Shown piece after piece: positions 27,441 through 35,240 of a stretch of DNA of 64,000 nt. Origin of the DNA: Salinispora vitiensis (GTDB lineage Bacteria > Actinomycetota > Actinomycetes > Mycobacteriales > Micromonosporaceae); assembly GCF_000378825.1 (NCBI RefSeq), contig NZ_KB900388.1:4033171-4097170 (forward strand), written 5' to 3'. The stretch's first letter is position 1. Every line of letters begins with the position of its first letter. Made by a program: the position numbers and the translations under genes. Under the pieces are notes generated by a model. That model had not been told where the DNA came from, made no database searches, and saw nothing but the letters and a program-made list of their open reading frames with translations.

Positions 27441-27623
27441 ATGAAGAAATTCATGGACCAGGCCAGGGAGTACGTCGATAAGCAGGACGAGCAGGTCGAC
27501 CGGGGCATAGCGAAGGCCGGCGACATGGTCAACGAGCGCACCGGCGGCCGGTACAAGGAGCACGTCGATCGCGGCGTGGACATGATGCGGTCCCGGACCG
27601 GCGAGGGCGACAAGAACCGCTGA
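27441..27623 (+). CDS. Antitoxin-like small protein (MT0933 / Rv0909-type family)
   Basis: A 60-residue, highly charged helical protein beginning MKKFMDQAREYVDKQDEQVD and containing DMVNERTGGRYKEHVDRGVD. This matches the family named after mycobacterial Rv0909/MT0933, some members of which are antitoxins. ATG 27441 is preceded by a near-perfect AGGAGGAG. No toxin gene is adjacent: the next gene is convergent and encodes a C39-like protein. The antitoxin label therefore follows the family name only, and CsbD-like stress roles are equally possible. Confidence 0.75.
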   Translation: MKKFMDQAREYVDKQDEQVDRGIAKAGDMVNERTGGRYKEHVDRGVDMMRSRTGEGDKNR

Positions 27624-27669
27624 CGCTGACACTGACGCATCCGAAGTTTCGGCGCGGTGCGCGCCGAAC

Positions 27670-27700
27670 GGGCCGGTCTCCCCGCTGGGGAGGCCGGCCC
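27670..27700. terminator. Bidirectional terminator hairpin
   Basis: GGGCCGGTCTCCCC (27670-27683) pairs with GGGGAGGCCGGCCC (27687-27700) across loop GCT, with a single G-U type position. It lies between the convergent stops at 27623 and 27709. It carries the GGGCCGGT core seen in other terminators of this window. Confidence 0.75.
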
Positions 27701-27708
27701 GACGACGA

Positions 27709-28245
27709 TCAGGACGAGTAGCCGCGTTCGGCGATCCAGTTGGCGACTTTCGGTACGGCCATCCAGTATTCGCGCTTCGGTGCGGCCGGATCGGCGACCC
27801 GGAGGAGGTCGTCCTGGGGGCGGTAACCCACCAGCGTCAGGTAGTGGCCTCCCTCGTACGAGTGCGGGGTGCCGTCGGTGTCGACCGTGGTTCCCCGGAC
27901 GTTCGCCACGACCGCGCGTCCCTGTGTCAGGGCGTGCCGGATGTCCTCGCGGAGCTGGTGAACCTCATCCGGTTTGGCCGTCGTGTCCGGTATCTCGGTG
28001 GTTCGGTACGTGTCTCCGGCCAGCTCGTTGAGGACGCGGGTGACGTCCAGGGGGGAGTCCGTGCCGGCCTGGGTGGTGCCGAGCCGTTGGGCCACCTCGT
28101 CCTGCGGGAGTTGCCGGCCCAGCGCGGAGAGCGCCATCCGGGTCGCCGCCGGACCGCAGTAGTAGAAGTTGGGCTGGGCCTGATAATCGACGGTGACCAG
28201 CAGCCCGGCGACCGCGCGGCCGTCGGTGGGGGTGATCGTGCTCAT
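27709..28245 (-). CDS. C39-like papain-fold peptidase domain protein
   Basis: A 178-residue protein from ATG 28245. The catalytic Cys is in NFYYCGPAATRMALSALG (about residue 31), the His in YEGGHYLTLVGY (about 133) and an Asp in LRVADPAAPKREYW. Residues LPQDEVAQRLGTTQAGTDSP follow the Cys helix, as in Peptidase_C39_2 proteins. There is no signal peptide or ABC-transporter domain, unlike secreted or bacteriocin-processing relatives, so it may act in the cytosol or leave by a non-Sec route. The frame upstream to 28452 is Arg/Pro-rich and is not included. Confidence 0.8.
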   Translation of the reverse strand: MSTITPTDGRAVAGLLVTVDYQAQPNFYYCGPAATRMALSALGRQLPQDEVAQRLGTTQAGTDSPLDVTRVLNELAGDTYRTTEIPDTTAKPDEVHQLREDIRHALTQGRAVVANVRGTTVDTDGTPHSYEGGHYLTLVGYRPQDDLLRVADPAAPKREYWMAVPKVANWIAERGYSS

Positions 28246-28433
28246 GGTCGGGCTCCTCTGGGGGTCTGACGTCCGGTGGGGGACGGCAAGCACCGCGTGG
28301 CGCTCGGCACGAACGGCGGGCCGGGGCCCGGACGGTCCGGGGATCTGGGGCGCCGGAGTTTTCCGGGTTCCGGAGCTACAACGGGCCGGAAGCGGTGGGC
28401 ATTCCTCGGCCCGAGGGGGGCTTTCGCGGTCAA

Positions 28434-28483
28434 CATATGAAGCGCAGATCACGCATGCCTTGACGTGCTTTCTGCTTCATGTG
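28434..28483. promoter_or_regulatory. Inverted repeat in the divergent region before the carbonic anhydrase
   Basis: CATATGAAGC (28434-28443) and GCTTCATGTG (28474-28483) are inverted copies with one mismatch, separated by 30 bp. A TTGACG hexamer lies between them. The 311-bp intergenic region serves two diverging genes, so this is a candidate regulatory site. Otherwise the region shows no gene that I can support. Confidence 0.4.
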
Positions 28484-28556
28484 AGCGTTGGATGCGGCCC
28501 AGGGTCCCGTACTCCGGGCCTTAGGTTGGGGCCTCCCACAGGGATGAGGTAAGGGC

Positions 28557-29297
28557 ATGAATCGCCCCGAAACACCCGATGCGCAGTCGGGTGCAGCTCA
28601 GCGGTCCGCCGGTGAATCCGGCGATCTACGGAAGCGGCCGGTCGACCCCCACGCAGCGGTCGCCGAGCTACATGCCGGTAACCGGCGGTTTGCCGCCGGA
28701 ACTCCGGACCGCCCGCACCAGGACGCCGGCCGCCGGATCGCGCTGGCGGAGGGCCAGCAGCCCTTCGCGGTGATCCTCGGCTGTTCGGACTCGCGACTCG
28801 CGGTTGAGCTCATCTTCGACCGCGGGCTGGGTGACCTGTTCGTGGTACGCACGGCCGGGCAGGCTATCGGGCCGGAGGTGCTCGGCAGCGTCGAGTACGC
28901 GGTCACCGCGCTGGGGGCCCCGCTGGTGGTGGTGCTCGGGCACGACTCCTGTGGCGCGGTGCAGGCGGCCCGGTCGGCTGAGGCCACCGGCGCACCGGTC
29001 TCCGGGCACCTTCGTGCGGTCGTGGAGGCGGTGCTGCCGAGCGTCCGCGAGGCCGAGGCCGCCGGGGTTACCGACCTCAACCAGATCGTGGACCACCATG
29101 TCGAGCGGACCGTGGCCGTGCTGCTGGACCGCTCCGCGGCGGTCGCTACCGCGGTGGCTGCCGGGACCTGCGCGGTCGTGGGAATGTCGTACCAGCTCAC
29201 CACCGGCGCGGTGCGGACCGTGACGGAGGTCGGGCTCGCGGCGCCGAGCGCACCCCCGGCGGGCGGCGCCGGGGCGGAGGCGTCCGCTCCCGCCTGA
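28557..29297 (+). CDS. Beta-class carbonic anhydrase
   Basis: A 246-residue enzyme hydrating CO2 to bicarbonate. The zinc ligands are visible as the Cys of ILGCSDSRLAVE (with the Asp-Arg dyad) and the His and Cys of VVLGHDSCGAVQA. FVVRTAGQAIGPEVLGSVEYA is the conserved substrate-side block. The N-terminal 30 residues are hydrophilic and variable, and the C-terminal 20 are Ala/Pro/Gly-rich. It starts at ATG 28557 with GATGAGGTAAGGG upstream. It is followed by a strong bidirectional hairpin. Confidence 0.92.
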   Translation: MNRPETPDAQSGAAQRSAGESGDLRKRPVDPHAAVAELHAGNRRFAAGTPDRPHQDAGRRIALAEGQQPFAVILGCSDSRLAVELIFDRGLGDLFVVRTAGQAIGPEVLGSVEYAVTALGAPLVVVLGHDSCGAVQAARSAEATGAPVSGHLRAVVEAVLPSVREAEAAGVTDLNQIVDHHVERTVAVLLDRSAAVATAVAAGTCAVVGMSYQLTTGAVRTVTEVGLAAPSAPPAGGAGAEASAPA

Positions 29298-29319
29298 GCC
29301 GTCCCCAAGAAACGCCAAC

Positions 29320-29352
29320 GGGCCGGTGCCGCGCATCACGCGGCACCGGCCC
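29320..29352. terminator. Bidirectional terminator hairpin
   Basis: GGGCCGGTGCCGCG (29320-29333) pairs perfectly with CGCGGCACCGGCCC (29339-29352) across loop CATCA, between the convergent stops at 29297 and 29368. It has 14-bp arms and the GGGCCGGT core. Confidence 0.8.
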
Positions 29353-29367
29353 GAGGTCGTCGGTGTC

Positions 29368-30393
29368 CTACAGCAACGACACGTGGACGTGGTCGGTGTG
29401 GTTCGACGGGCCGCTGTACGACTTCCAACCACTGGCCGGGAACCAGATCTGCCGGTTCCAGATCACGTAGTAGATGCCGAGCCGGTCGGCGTTACGGACC
29501 AGGAATGCCGTCAGGTTGTTGCCGTAGATGCGCATGTCGTTGTTGTACCAAGGGCTGAACCCGCTGTTCTGGAGCGACCAGTCACAGGCCCGGCCCTTGG
29601 GGTGCTCGTACGGCCCACCCGAGCGGTAGCACCCGACGAATCGGTCAAAACCGGCTCGCTTGACCTCGTTGTACATGTGCAGTGTCCGCGCGGTGATGCA
29701 GCCGCTGGTGGTCGGGTCATTCTCGGTGCAGCCCAGCGACTGCCAGCTGCCGTCCGAGTTGCGTCCCGGGGCGACCCGGGCGACCGGCGATTCCGCGTCA
29801 ACCAGGCCGCCGGTGAGCCCGGTGCCGCCGACGAGGCGGAGCGCCTTCTCCGCCTCGAGCTTGCCGCGTTCGAGGTCGCTCTCCAGCTTCTGTTGCTTGC
29901 GTACCTCTTCGTCGACTCCCACCTTGGCCTGCTCGGCGCGAACCTTGACCGTGTTGACTTCCTTGATGCGCTGGTCGTTGACGCGGTTCAGCTCATCCAG
30001 CGCGGTAGCCCGGGCGATGAAGGAGTCGGGGGTGTCTGCTTCCAGCAATGTCGATATCGCCCCGACCCGTCCCGTCTTGTACGACTGGGTCGCGATCTCC
30101 GCCACCTGGGGGGCGAGCTCCTTCAGCTCGGCCTCCGCCTTCTTGATCTCCTTCTCGAGGGCGACCTGGCGCTCCTCGGACTCCGCCAACTGCGACTTCG
30201 CCTTCACGTACTCGCGGTTGCGGACCTCGATGAGTTCACCGAGGAACTCCGGCTCCTCGTCCTCCTCGTCGTGCCCCGAGGGCTGCGGGGGAGTGGTGGG
30301 GGTGGCGGACACCGGGATCGGCCCGGCGAACACGGCCAGCGCGGTGAGCACGGCCGCCACGGGCGTCAACCAGCGGCGTAGGGGTGCCGTCAC
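29368..30393 (-). CDS. Secreted coiled-coil cell-wall protein with C-terminal extracellular catalytic-like domain
   Basis: A 341-residue protein from GTG 30393. Residues 1-30 form a Sec signal peptide (LTPVAAVLTALAVFAG, cleavage near SATP). Residues about 45-200 are a long coiled coil rich in Glu/Lys/Leu, like NlpC/P60-linked or PcsB-type regulators. The C-terminal part (about 215-341: GCITARTLHMYNEVKRAGF, GRACDWSLQNSG, IYYVIWNRQIWF, HTDHVHVSLL) resembles the ARB_07466/extensin-like domain, with conserved His/Asp residues in CDW and HTDHVHVS that could bind zinc. A role in peptidoglycan hydrolysis is inferred, supported by the upstream c-di-AMP riboswitch. Confidence 0.82.
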   Translation of the reverse strand: MTAPLRRWLTPVAAVLTALAVFAGPIPVSATPTTPPQPSGHDEEDEEPEFLGELIEVRNREYVKAKSQLAESEERQVALEKEIKKAEAELKELAPQVAEIATQSYKTGRVGAISTLLEADTPDSFIARATALDELNRVNDQRIKEVNTVKVRAEQAKVGVDEEVRKQQKLESDLERGKLEAEKALRLVGGTGLTGGLVDAESPVARVAPGRNSDGSWQSLGCTENDPTTSGCITARTLHMYNEVKRAGFDRFVGCYRSGGPYEHPKGRACDWSLQNSGFSPWYNNDMRIYGNNLTAFLVRNADRLGIYYVIWNRQIWFPASGWKSYSGPSNHTDHVHVSLL

Positions 30394-30410
30394 AATGATC
30401 CCTTCCGTTG

Positions 30411-30517
30411 ACCGCCGGCTGGGCGAGCTGACGGGTTGGGGCGGTAGGTGCGCCCTGATGGGGCAGCAGTACTCCGGCTGCCCGCATCCCCGGCTCGCCT
30501 CGCGGCGATTGGGCGGT
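30411..30517 (-). ncRNA. ydaO/yuaA-type c-di-AMP riboswitch
   Basis: On the minus strand just upstream of the coiled-coil hydrolase-like gene, the leader contains GAGCCGGGGATGC and, at the 3' side, ACCCGTCAGCTCGCCCAG followed by CCGGCGGTCAACGGAAGG. These match the conserved blocks of actinobacterial ydaO riboswitches (GAGCCGGGGA; CCGUCAGCU...GGCGG). The outer helix P1 can form between ACCGCC (complement of 30512-30517) and GGCGGT (complement of 30411-30416). ydaO senses c-di-AMP and in actinomycetes precedes genes for secreted cell-wall hydrolases, which agrees with the downstream gene. Boundaries are approximate. Confidence 0.75.
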
Positions 30518-30691
30518 GGTCCCGCAGGTGCCGGTACGCGCCTTTGCCGGTGACCGGCAGCGAGGTTACCTGACGGTCATCTGGTCGAGCTACGCCCCAA
30601 ACTCGACTTATCGCACGAAATTGTCGACACGTTGGGTGATATGGGCCCCGTTTAGTCGGCCCGTGGGTTCTGTTCGTTACGCCGCGTATTT

Positions 30692-32044
30692 TTACCATGG
30701 GTCTTCCGTGTTGTGGTCCCCGCCGGTCCGTCGATCGCCGCCGGAGGCGACCGGGCCGGGCCGGGCGGTGCTGAGCGCCTCCAGCACCTCGACGCGAGCG
30801 GTGCGTGGTCGCGGCGCTGGCGCGGTGCTCCCGCCCGACTCGCCACCGGCGATGCCACCAGCGGTGCGACCGGCGGTGGTCACGATGGCGGCGAGCCCGG
30901 TGGTGAGGGGGACCGCGGCGATCAACCCCAGTGTGGCCACCGCGCTGCGGACGATCTCCTGGGCGAGGAATTCGCTGGTCAGGATCTGGCCCACCGGCCG
31001 TGAGTCGGCGGTCAGCAGGAGTAGCACCGGCAGGGAGGCTCCGGCGTACGCCAGCACGATGGTGTTCACCGTGGAGGCGATGTGCGCCCGACCAACCCGG
31101 GTGGCGGAGCGGTAGAGCTGGCGACGGGACAACCCCGGGTTGGCGTTCGCCAGCTCGGTCACCGTGGCGGCCTGGGTGACGGTGACATCGTCCAGTACCC
31201 CGAGCGAGCCGATGATGATTCCGGCCAGCAGCAGGCCGTGTAGGTCGACGTTGGTCTGGAAGATCGACAGCGTGATCGCCTCCTCGCTGCCGTACCCGGT
31301 CAGCCGGGTGGCGGCGGTGGCGAGTGAGCCGAGGAGGCCGGTGAGGATCAGGCTGCCCAGGGTGCCGAGAACCGCCACCGAGGTCTGCGCGGTCACGCCG
31401 TGGGTGAGGTACAGGACCACAAACATGATCAGGGCGGCGCCGACCACCGCGACCAGTAGCGGCGACTGACCGGCGCTGATCCCCGGCAGGACGAACGTCA
31501 GGAGGACGGCGAAGCTCGCCGCCAGGCCGGCGAGGGCGGCGAGCCCCCGCCAGCGGCCGAACGCCACGATCGCGGCGGCGAAGAGCGCCACCAGCCACAG
31601 CAGTGCCTTGCCCCGCTGGTGCTCCGCGATGGTGTACATGCTCGTGGTCGGGTCGGTGGGATCGGTCAGCTCGACCAGGATGATCTCGTCGTCGACGGTG
31701 ATGTCGGGGGCGCCCGGGCCAGCGGGAATCGGTGTGCTGACCGTCCGGCCGGCGTCCGGCCCCTGCTCGACGCGGACGGTCACCTCGCCGCAGGGCCCGA
31801 CGTCGGTGCCCAGCCCGAGATCGGCCGCCTCCGGGCTGGGAGGGCAGGGCTCGGTGACCACCTTCGTGACGGTGCCGTGGTAGCGGGGTGGCTCGCTGCC
31901 CGCCTCGGCCGTGCGGGTGTCGCGCGGCCAGAGGGCCACCGCGGTGACCAGGGTGGCGAGGAGTAGGGGGACCACCGTCGCGACGAGAATCCGTCGCACC
32001 CGTGGTGGGGTGGACGGAGCGGGTCGGGTGTGGTCGGCGCCCAT
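30692..32044 (-). CDS. YibE/F family membrane protein
   Basis: A 450-residue protein: one N-terminal transmembrane anchor, an extracytoplasmic beta-rich region of about 100 residues (YHGTVTKVVTEPCPP, VTVRVEQGPDAG) and seven or so helices in the C-terminal part. YibE/F signatures are LGVLDDVTVTQAATVTELA and RVGRAHIASTVNTIVLAYAG. The biochemical function of the family is unknown. The gene begins 43 bp after csoR on the same strand, so copper-responsive co-expression is possible. The Ala/Arg/Gly-rich tail of 60 residues is probably disordered. Confidence 0.87.
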   Translation of the reverse strand: MGADHTRPAPSTPPRVRRILVATVVPLLLATLVTAVALWPRDTRTAEAGSEPPRYHGTVTKVVTEPCPPSPEAADLGLGTDVGPCGEVTVRVEQGPDAGRTVSTPIPAGPGAPDITVDDEIILVELTDPTDPTTSMYTIAEHQRGKALLWLVALFAAAIVAFGRWRGLAALAGLAASFAVLLTFVLPGISAGQSPLLVAVVGAALIMFVVLYLTHGVTAQTSVAVLGTLGSLILTGLLGSLATAATRLTGYGSEEAITLSIFQTNVDLHGLLLAGIIIGSLGVLDDVTVTQAATVTELANANPGLSRRQLYRSATRVGRAHIASTVNTIVLAYAGASLPVLLLLTADSRPVGQILTSEFLAQEIVRSAVATLGLIAAVPLTTGLAAIVTTAGRTAGGIAGGESGGSTAPAPRPRTARVEVLEALSTARPGPVASGGDRRTGGDHNTEDPW

Positions 32045-32087
32045 TTATTCTCCCAACGACTACCGGGCGAGTAACGGGACGGGGCGG

Positions 32088-32390
32088 TCAGCCGCGCTTC
32101 ATCAGGCGCCCGACGGCAGCCATCATCTCGGTCGCCATCTCGTCGGCCCGCCCCTCGGCCGCCCCCTCGCGCAGGCAGTGCCGGGCGTGCCCGTCGAGCA
32201 GCCCGAGCGCCACCTTATCCAGCGCGGCCTGGATCGCCGAGATCTGGGTGAGGACGTCGATGCAGTATCGATCCTCCTCGACCATCTTCTCGATCCCCCG
32301 GACCTGCCCCTCGACCCGGCGCAGCCGGGTGAGTAGCTGGTCCTTGCTGGCGGTGTAGCCGCGGACCGGGGCGGGGTCAGGTCTGGTCAT
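32088..32390 (-). CDS. csoR: Copper-sensing repressor CsoR (metal-sensitive regulator)
   Basis: A 100-residue all-helical regulator with the CsoR copper ligands: Cys in EEDRYCIDVLTQ (about residue 43), and His and Cys in GHARHCLREG (about 68 and 72). QLLTRLRRVEGQVRGIEKMV is the DNA-facing helix. CsoR represses copper export genes and is released when Cu(I) binds. It diverges from copZ; two TACCCC-N3-GGGGTA palindromes lie between them. The start is ATG 32390. Confidence 0.93.
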   Translation of the reverse strand: MTRPDPAPVRGYTASKDQLLTRLRRVEGQVRGIEKMVEEDRYCIDVLTQISAIQAALDKVALGLLDGHARHCLREGAAEGRADEMATEMMAAVGRLMKRG

Positions 32391-32406
32391 GCGGATCAGA
32401 ATAACG

Positions 32407-32455
32407 TACCCCTCCGGGGTATGTTACTGTCGCTGATAGTTACCCCTGGGGGGTA
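32407..32455. promoter_or_regulatory. Pair of CsoR operator palindromes in the csoR-copZ divergent region
   Basis: Two perfect inverted repeats with identical arms, TACCCC-TCC-GGGGTA at 32407-32421 and TACCCC-TGG-GGGGTA at 32441-32455, match the G-tract pseudopalindromes known for CsoR sites. They lie 34 bp apart, start to start. A third, partial site, TACCCCGGGGGGT, follows at 32457-32469. The first sits 17 bp from the csoR start, the second and third 20-50 bp before copZ, so one repressor could control both directions. Confidence 0.8.
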
Positions 32456-32487
32456 TTACCCCGGGGGGTGCAGAAGGGGAGGTTTCC

Positions 32488-32697
32488 ATGGTCACCACCA
32501 CATACCAGGTGCAGGGCATGACCTGCGGGCACTGCGTAGCCGCGGTCAGCGCCGAGGTGGGTGAGCTGCCGGGGGTGGAGCAGGTCCAGGTCGACCTGGC
32601 CGCTGGCCGGCTGACCATCACCAGCCAGCACCCGATGGAGGCCGAGACCGTACGCGCCGCGGTCGACGAGGCCGGCTACGACCTCGTCGACGCCTGA
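32488..32697 (+). CDS. copZ: Copper chaperone CopZ (heavy-metal-associated domain)
   Basis: A 69-residue single HMA domain with the Cu(I) site GMTCGHC (residues 10-16) and the ferredoxin-like pattern VSAEVGELPGVEQVQVDL...VRAAVDEAGYDLVDA. It carries Cu(I) in the cytosol and delivers it to CopA. ATG 32488 follows GGGGAGGTTTCC. It is the first gene of the copper export operon and has CsoR boxes in its promoter. Confidence 0.93.
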   Translation: MVTTTYQVQGMTCGHCVAAVSAEVGELPGVEQVQVDLAAGRLTITSQHPMEAETVRAAVDEAGYDLVDA

Positions 32698-32720
32698 CCC
32701 GCGTCGAGACCGAGGCCCCC

Positions 32721-32933
32721 ATGAAAACGGCGACGAAGCTCACCGCCTTCCTGCTCGGTCTCGCGGTGGTGTTCGGCGCGGCGTACGGGGTCGGTCAGGT
32801 GACCGGCCCCGGCAGCCCAGCCGTCGAGATTCACCACGACGAACCCGGGCCCGCCAACCCAGAGCACGACGCCCCCGAGCATGACGCCCCCGGCCCCGGG
32901 TCCCACCCCCCGGAGCGCGGGCCCGACCGGTAG
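32721..32933 (+). CDS. Small membrane-anchored His/Asp/Glu-rich protein in the copper operon
   Basis: A 70-residue protein from ATG 32721: one N-terminal hydrophobic helix (TAFLLGLAVVFGAAYGVGQV, residues about 8-27), then a polar tail rich in His, Asp, Glu, Pro and Gly (EIHHDEPGP, PEHDAPEHDAPGPGSHPP). No lipobox Cys is present. The tail would face outside the membrane. It lies 23 bp after copZ and 8 bp before copA, so it is expressed with them. A periplasm-side metal-binding or CopA-accessory role is my inference; I recognise no named family. Confidence 0.75.
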   Translation: MKTATKLTAFLLGLAVVFGAAYGVGQVTGPGSPAVEIHHDEPGPANPEHDAPEHDAPGPGSHPPERGPDR

Positions 32934-32941
32934 GGAGTGCG

Positions 32942-35185
32942 ATGACCACCACGAGCAGCCCGAAACCGCGGGCCGTCAACCAGATCGAGCTGTCGGTCGG
33001 CGGGATGACCTGCGCCTCCTGCGCCGCCCGCATCGAGAAGAAACTGAACCGGATGCCCGGTGTCACCGCCACGGTGAACTACGCCACCGAGAAGGCCCGG
33101 GTCGCGTACGCCGACGGGGTGACCCCGGACGACCTGATCGCCACGGTCGAGAAGACCGGCTACACCGCCGTCGTACCGCCGCCACCGGCAGCCGCGGCGG
33201 CCCCCGCCGCCGAACCGGCCGACGAGCTGCGCGGGCTTGCTAACCGGCTCTGGGTCTCGGCCGTGCTCACCGTCCCGGTGATCCTGCTGGCGATGGTGCC
33301 GCCGTGGCAGTTCACCTACTGGCAGTGGCTGTCGTTGACGCTGGCCGCCCCGGTGGTGGTCTGGGGCGGCCTGCCGTTTCACCGGGCCGCCTGGGTCAAC
33401 CTCCGGCACGCCGCGGCGACCATGGACACGTTGGTGTCGCTGGGCACCCTCGCCGCGTTCGGTTGGTCGCTCTGGGCGCTCTTCCTCGGTACGGCCGGCG
33501 TACCCGGAATGACCCACCCGTTCAGCTTCGCCATCGTCTCCGGCGGCGGTGCGGGCCACATCTACCTGGAGGCGGCGGCCGGCGTCACCACCTTCATCCT
33601 CGCCGGCCGGTACTTCGAGGCGCGCGCGAAGCGCACCGCCGGCGCCGCCCTGCGCACCCTGCTGGAGCTGGGTGCGAAGGACGTGGCGGTGCTGCGCGGT
33701 GACGTGGAGACCCGCATCCCGATCGACCAGCTGGTGGTGGGGGATCAGTTCGTGGTGCGCCCCGGTGAGAAGGTCGCCACCGACGGGATGGTGGTGGCGG
33801 GCAGCTCTGCGGTCGATGCCAGCATGCTCACCGGTGAATCCGTGCCGGTCGAGGTCAGGGCCGGCGACGCCGTGATCGGCGCCACCGTCAACGCCGGTGG
33901 GCGGCTGGTGGTGAAAGCCACCCGGGTCGGCAGCGATACGCAGCTCGCCCAGCTGGCCCGGCTGGTGGAGGCCGCGCAGTCCGGCAAGGCGGCCGTGCAG
34001 CGGCTCGCCGACCGGATCTCCGGGGTCTTCGTTCCCGTCGTGATCGCCCTCGCCGCCGCCACCCTGGGCTGGTGGCTGGGCAGTGGCGCCGGCCCGACCG
34101 CCGCCTTCACCGCCACGGTAGCTGTGCTGATCATCGCTTGCCCCTGTGCCCTGGGCCTGGCCACCCCCACCGCGCTGTTGGTCGGCACCGGTCGGGGCGC
34201 ACAGCTCGGCATCCTGATCAAGGGGCCGGAGGTGCTGGAGTCCACCCGGACGGTGGACACGGTCGTGCTGGACAAGACCGGGACCGTCACCGCTGGCCGG
34301 ATGACCCTGGTGGACGTGGTCGCGGCGAGCGGTGTGGAGCGGGCCGAGCTGCTCCGGCTCGCCGGCGCCCTAGAGGCCGCCTCGGAGCATCCGATCGCCC
34401 AGGCGGTCGCGACGGGTGCGGCCGAGGCGGGGCCCCTGCCGCCGGTAACCGACTTCGCCAACCTCGAAGGGCTGGGCGTCGAGGGCGTGGTGGCGGGCCA
34501 CCGCGTGCTGGTCGGCCGGCTCCGACTGCTGCGGGAGCGGGGACTGGACGTACCGGAGGAGCTGGTGACGGCCGGTGCCACGGCGCAGGACGCCGGTGCG
34601 ACGGCGGTGCTGGTGGCCTGGGACGGGCGGGCCCGCGGGCTGCTCGCGGTCGCCGACGCGGTCCGACCGACCAGCGCGCTCGCGCTCCGACAACTGCGGG
34701 AGCTGGGCCTGAACCCGGTGTTGCTCACCGGCGACAACGAGACCGTCGCCCGGGCGGTCGCCGCCGAGGTCGGGATCGACGAGGTGGTCGCGGAGGTGCT
34801 GCCCGCCGAGAAGGTGGCGGTGGTCCAGCGGCTCCAGCGGGAGGGCCGGGTGGTGGCGATGGTCGGTGACGGGGTCAACGACGCGGCGGCGTTGGCCCAG
34901 GCCGACCTCGGCTTGGCGATGGGCACCGGTACGGATGTGGCGATCGAGGCGTCCGACCTGACCCTCGTGCGGGGGGACCTGACCGCCGCGGCCGACGCCA
35001 TCCGGTTGTCCCGGCGGACCCTCGCGATCATCAAGGGCAACCTGTTCTGGGCGTTCGCCTACAACGTGGCGGCGCTTCCCCTGGCCGCGGCCGGTCTGCT
35101 CAACCCGATGATCGCCGGGGCCGCGATGGCTTTCTCCTCGGTCTTCGTGGTCGCCAACAGTCTCCGGCTGCGGGGTTTCCGGTAG
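32942..35185 (+). CDS. copA: Copper-exporting P1B-type ATPase CopA
   Basis: A 747-residue pump with one N-terminal HMA domain (GGMTCASC, about residues 20-27), eight predicted membrane segments, the TGES actuator loop (LTGESVPVEV), the membrane metal site CPC (IIACPCALGLATPTAL), the phosphorylation motif DKTGT, the SEHPIAQAV nucleotide motif and the hinge GDGVNDAAALAQ. These are the marks of Cu(I)-exporting PIB-1 ATPases. The last gene of the CsoR-controlled operon; a terminator hairpin follows. Confidence 0.95.
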   Translation: MTTTSSPKPRAVNQIELSVGGMTCASCAARIEKKLNRMPGVTATVNYATEKARVAYADGVTPDDLIATVEKTGYTAVVPPPPAAAAAPAAEPADELRGLANRLWVSAVLTVPVILLAMVPPWQFTYWQWLSLTLAAPVVVWGGLPFHRAAWVNLRHAAATMDTLVSLGTLAAFGWSLWALFLGTAGVPGMTHPFSFAIVSGGGAGHIYLEAAAGVTTFILAGRYFEARAKRTAGAALRTLLELGAKDVAVLRGDVETRIPIDQLVVGDQFVVRPGEKVATDGMVVAGSSAVDASMLTGESVPVEVRAGDAVIGATVNAGGRLVVKATRVGSDTQLAQLARLVEAAQSGKAAVQRLADRISGVFVPVVIALAAATLGWWLGSGAGPTAAFTATVAVLIIACPCALGLATPTALLVGTGRGAQLGILIKGPEVLESTRTVDTVVLDKTGTVTAGRMTLVDVVAASGVERAELLRLAGALEAASEHPIAQAVATGAAEAGPLPPVTDFANLEGLGVEGVVAGHRVLVGRLRLLRERGLDVPEELVTAGATAQDAGATAVLVAWDGRARGLLAVADAVRPTSALALRQLRELGLNPVLLTGDNETVARAVAAEVGIDEVVAEVLPAEKVAVVQRLQREGRVVAMVGDGVNDAAALAQADLGLAMGTGTDVAIEASDLTLVRGDLTAAADAIRLSRRTLAIIKGNLFWAFAYNVAALPLAAAGLLNPMIAGAAMAFSSVFVVANSLRLRGFR

Positions 35186-35201
35186 CGAGGAGCATCCCAA
35201 G

Positions 35202-35240
35202 CCCGCCCGGCCAGCCCGTTTTGCGGCGCTGCCGGGCGGG
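35202..35240. terminator. Terminator hairpin after copA
   Basis: CCCGCCCGGC (35202-35211) pairs perfectly with GCCGGGCGGG (35231-35240), loop 19 nt, 17 bp after the copA stop. Confidence 0.6.

Noticed and set aside
27441..27623. Toxin-antitoxin module
   Set aside because: Only the antitoxin-family protein is present; no toxin-like gene is adjacent on the same strand.
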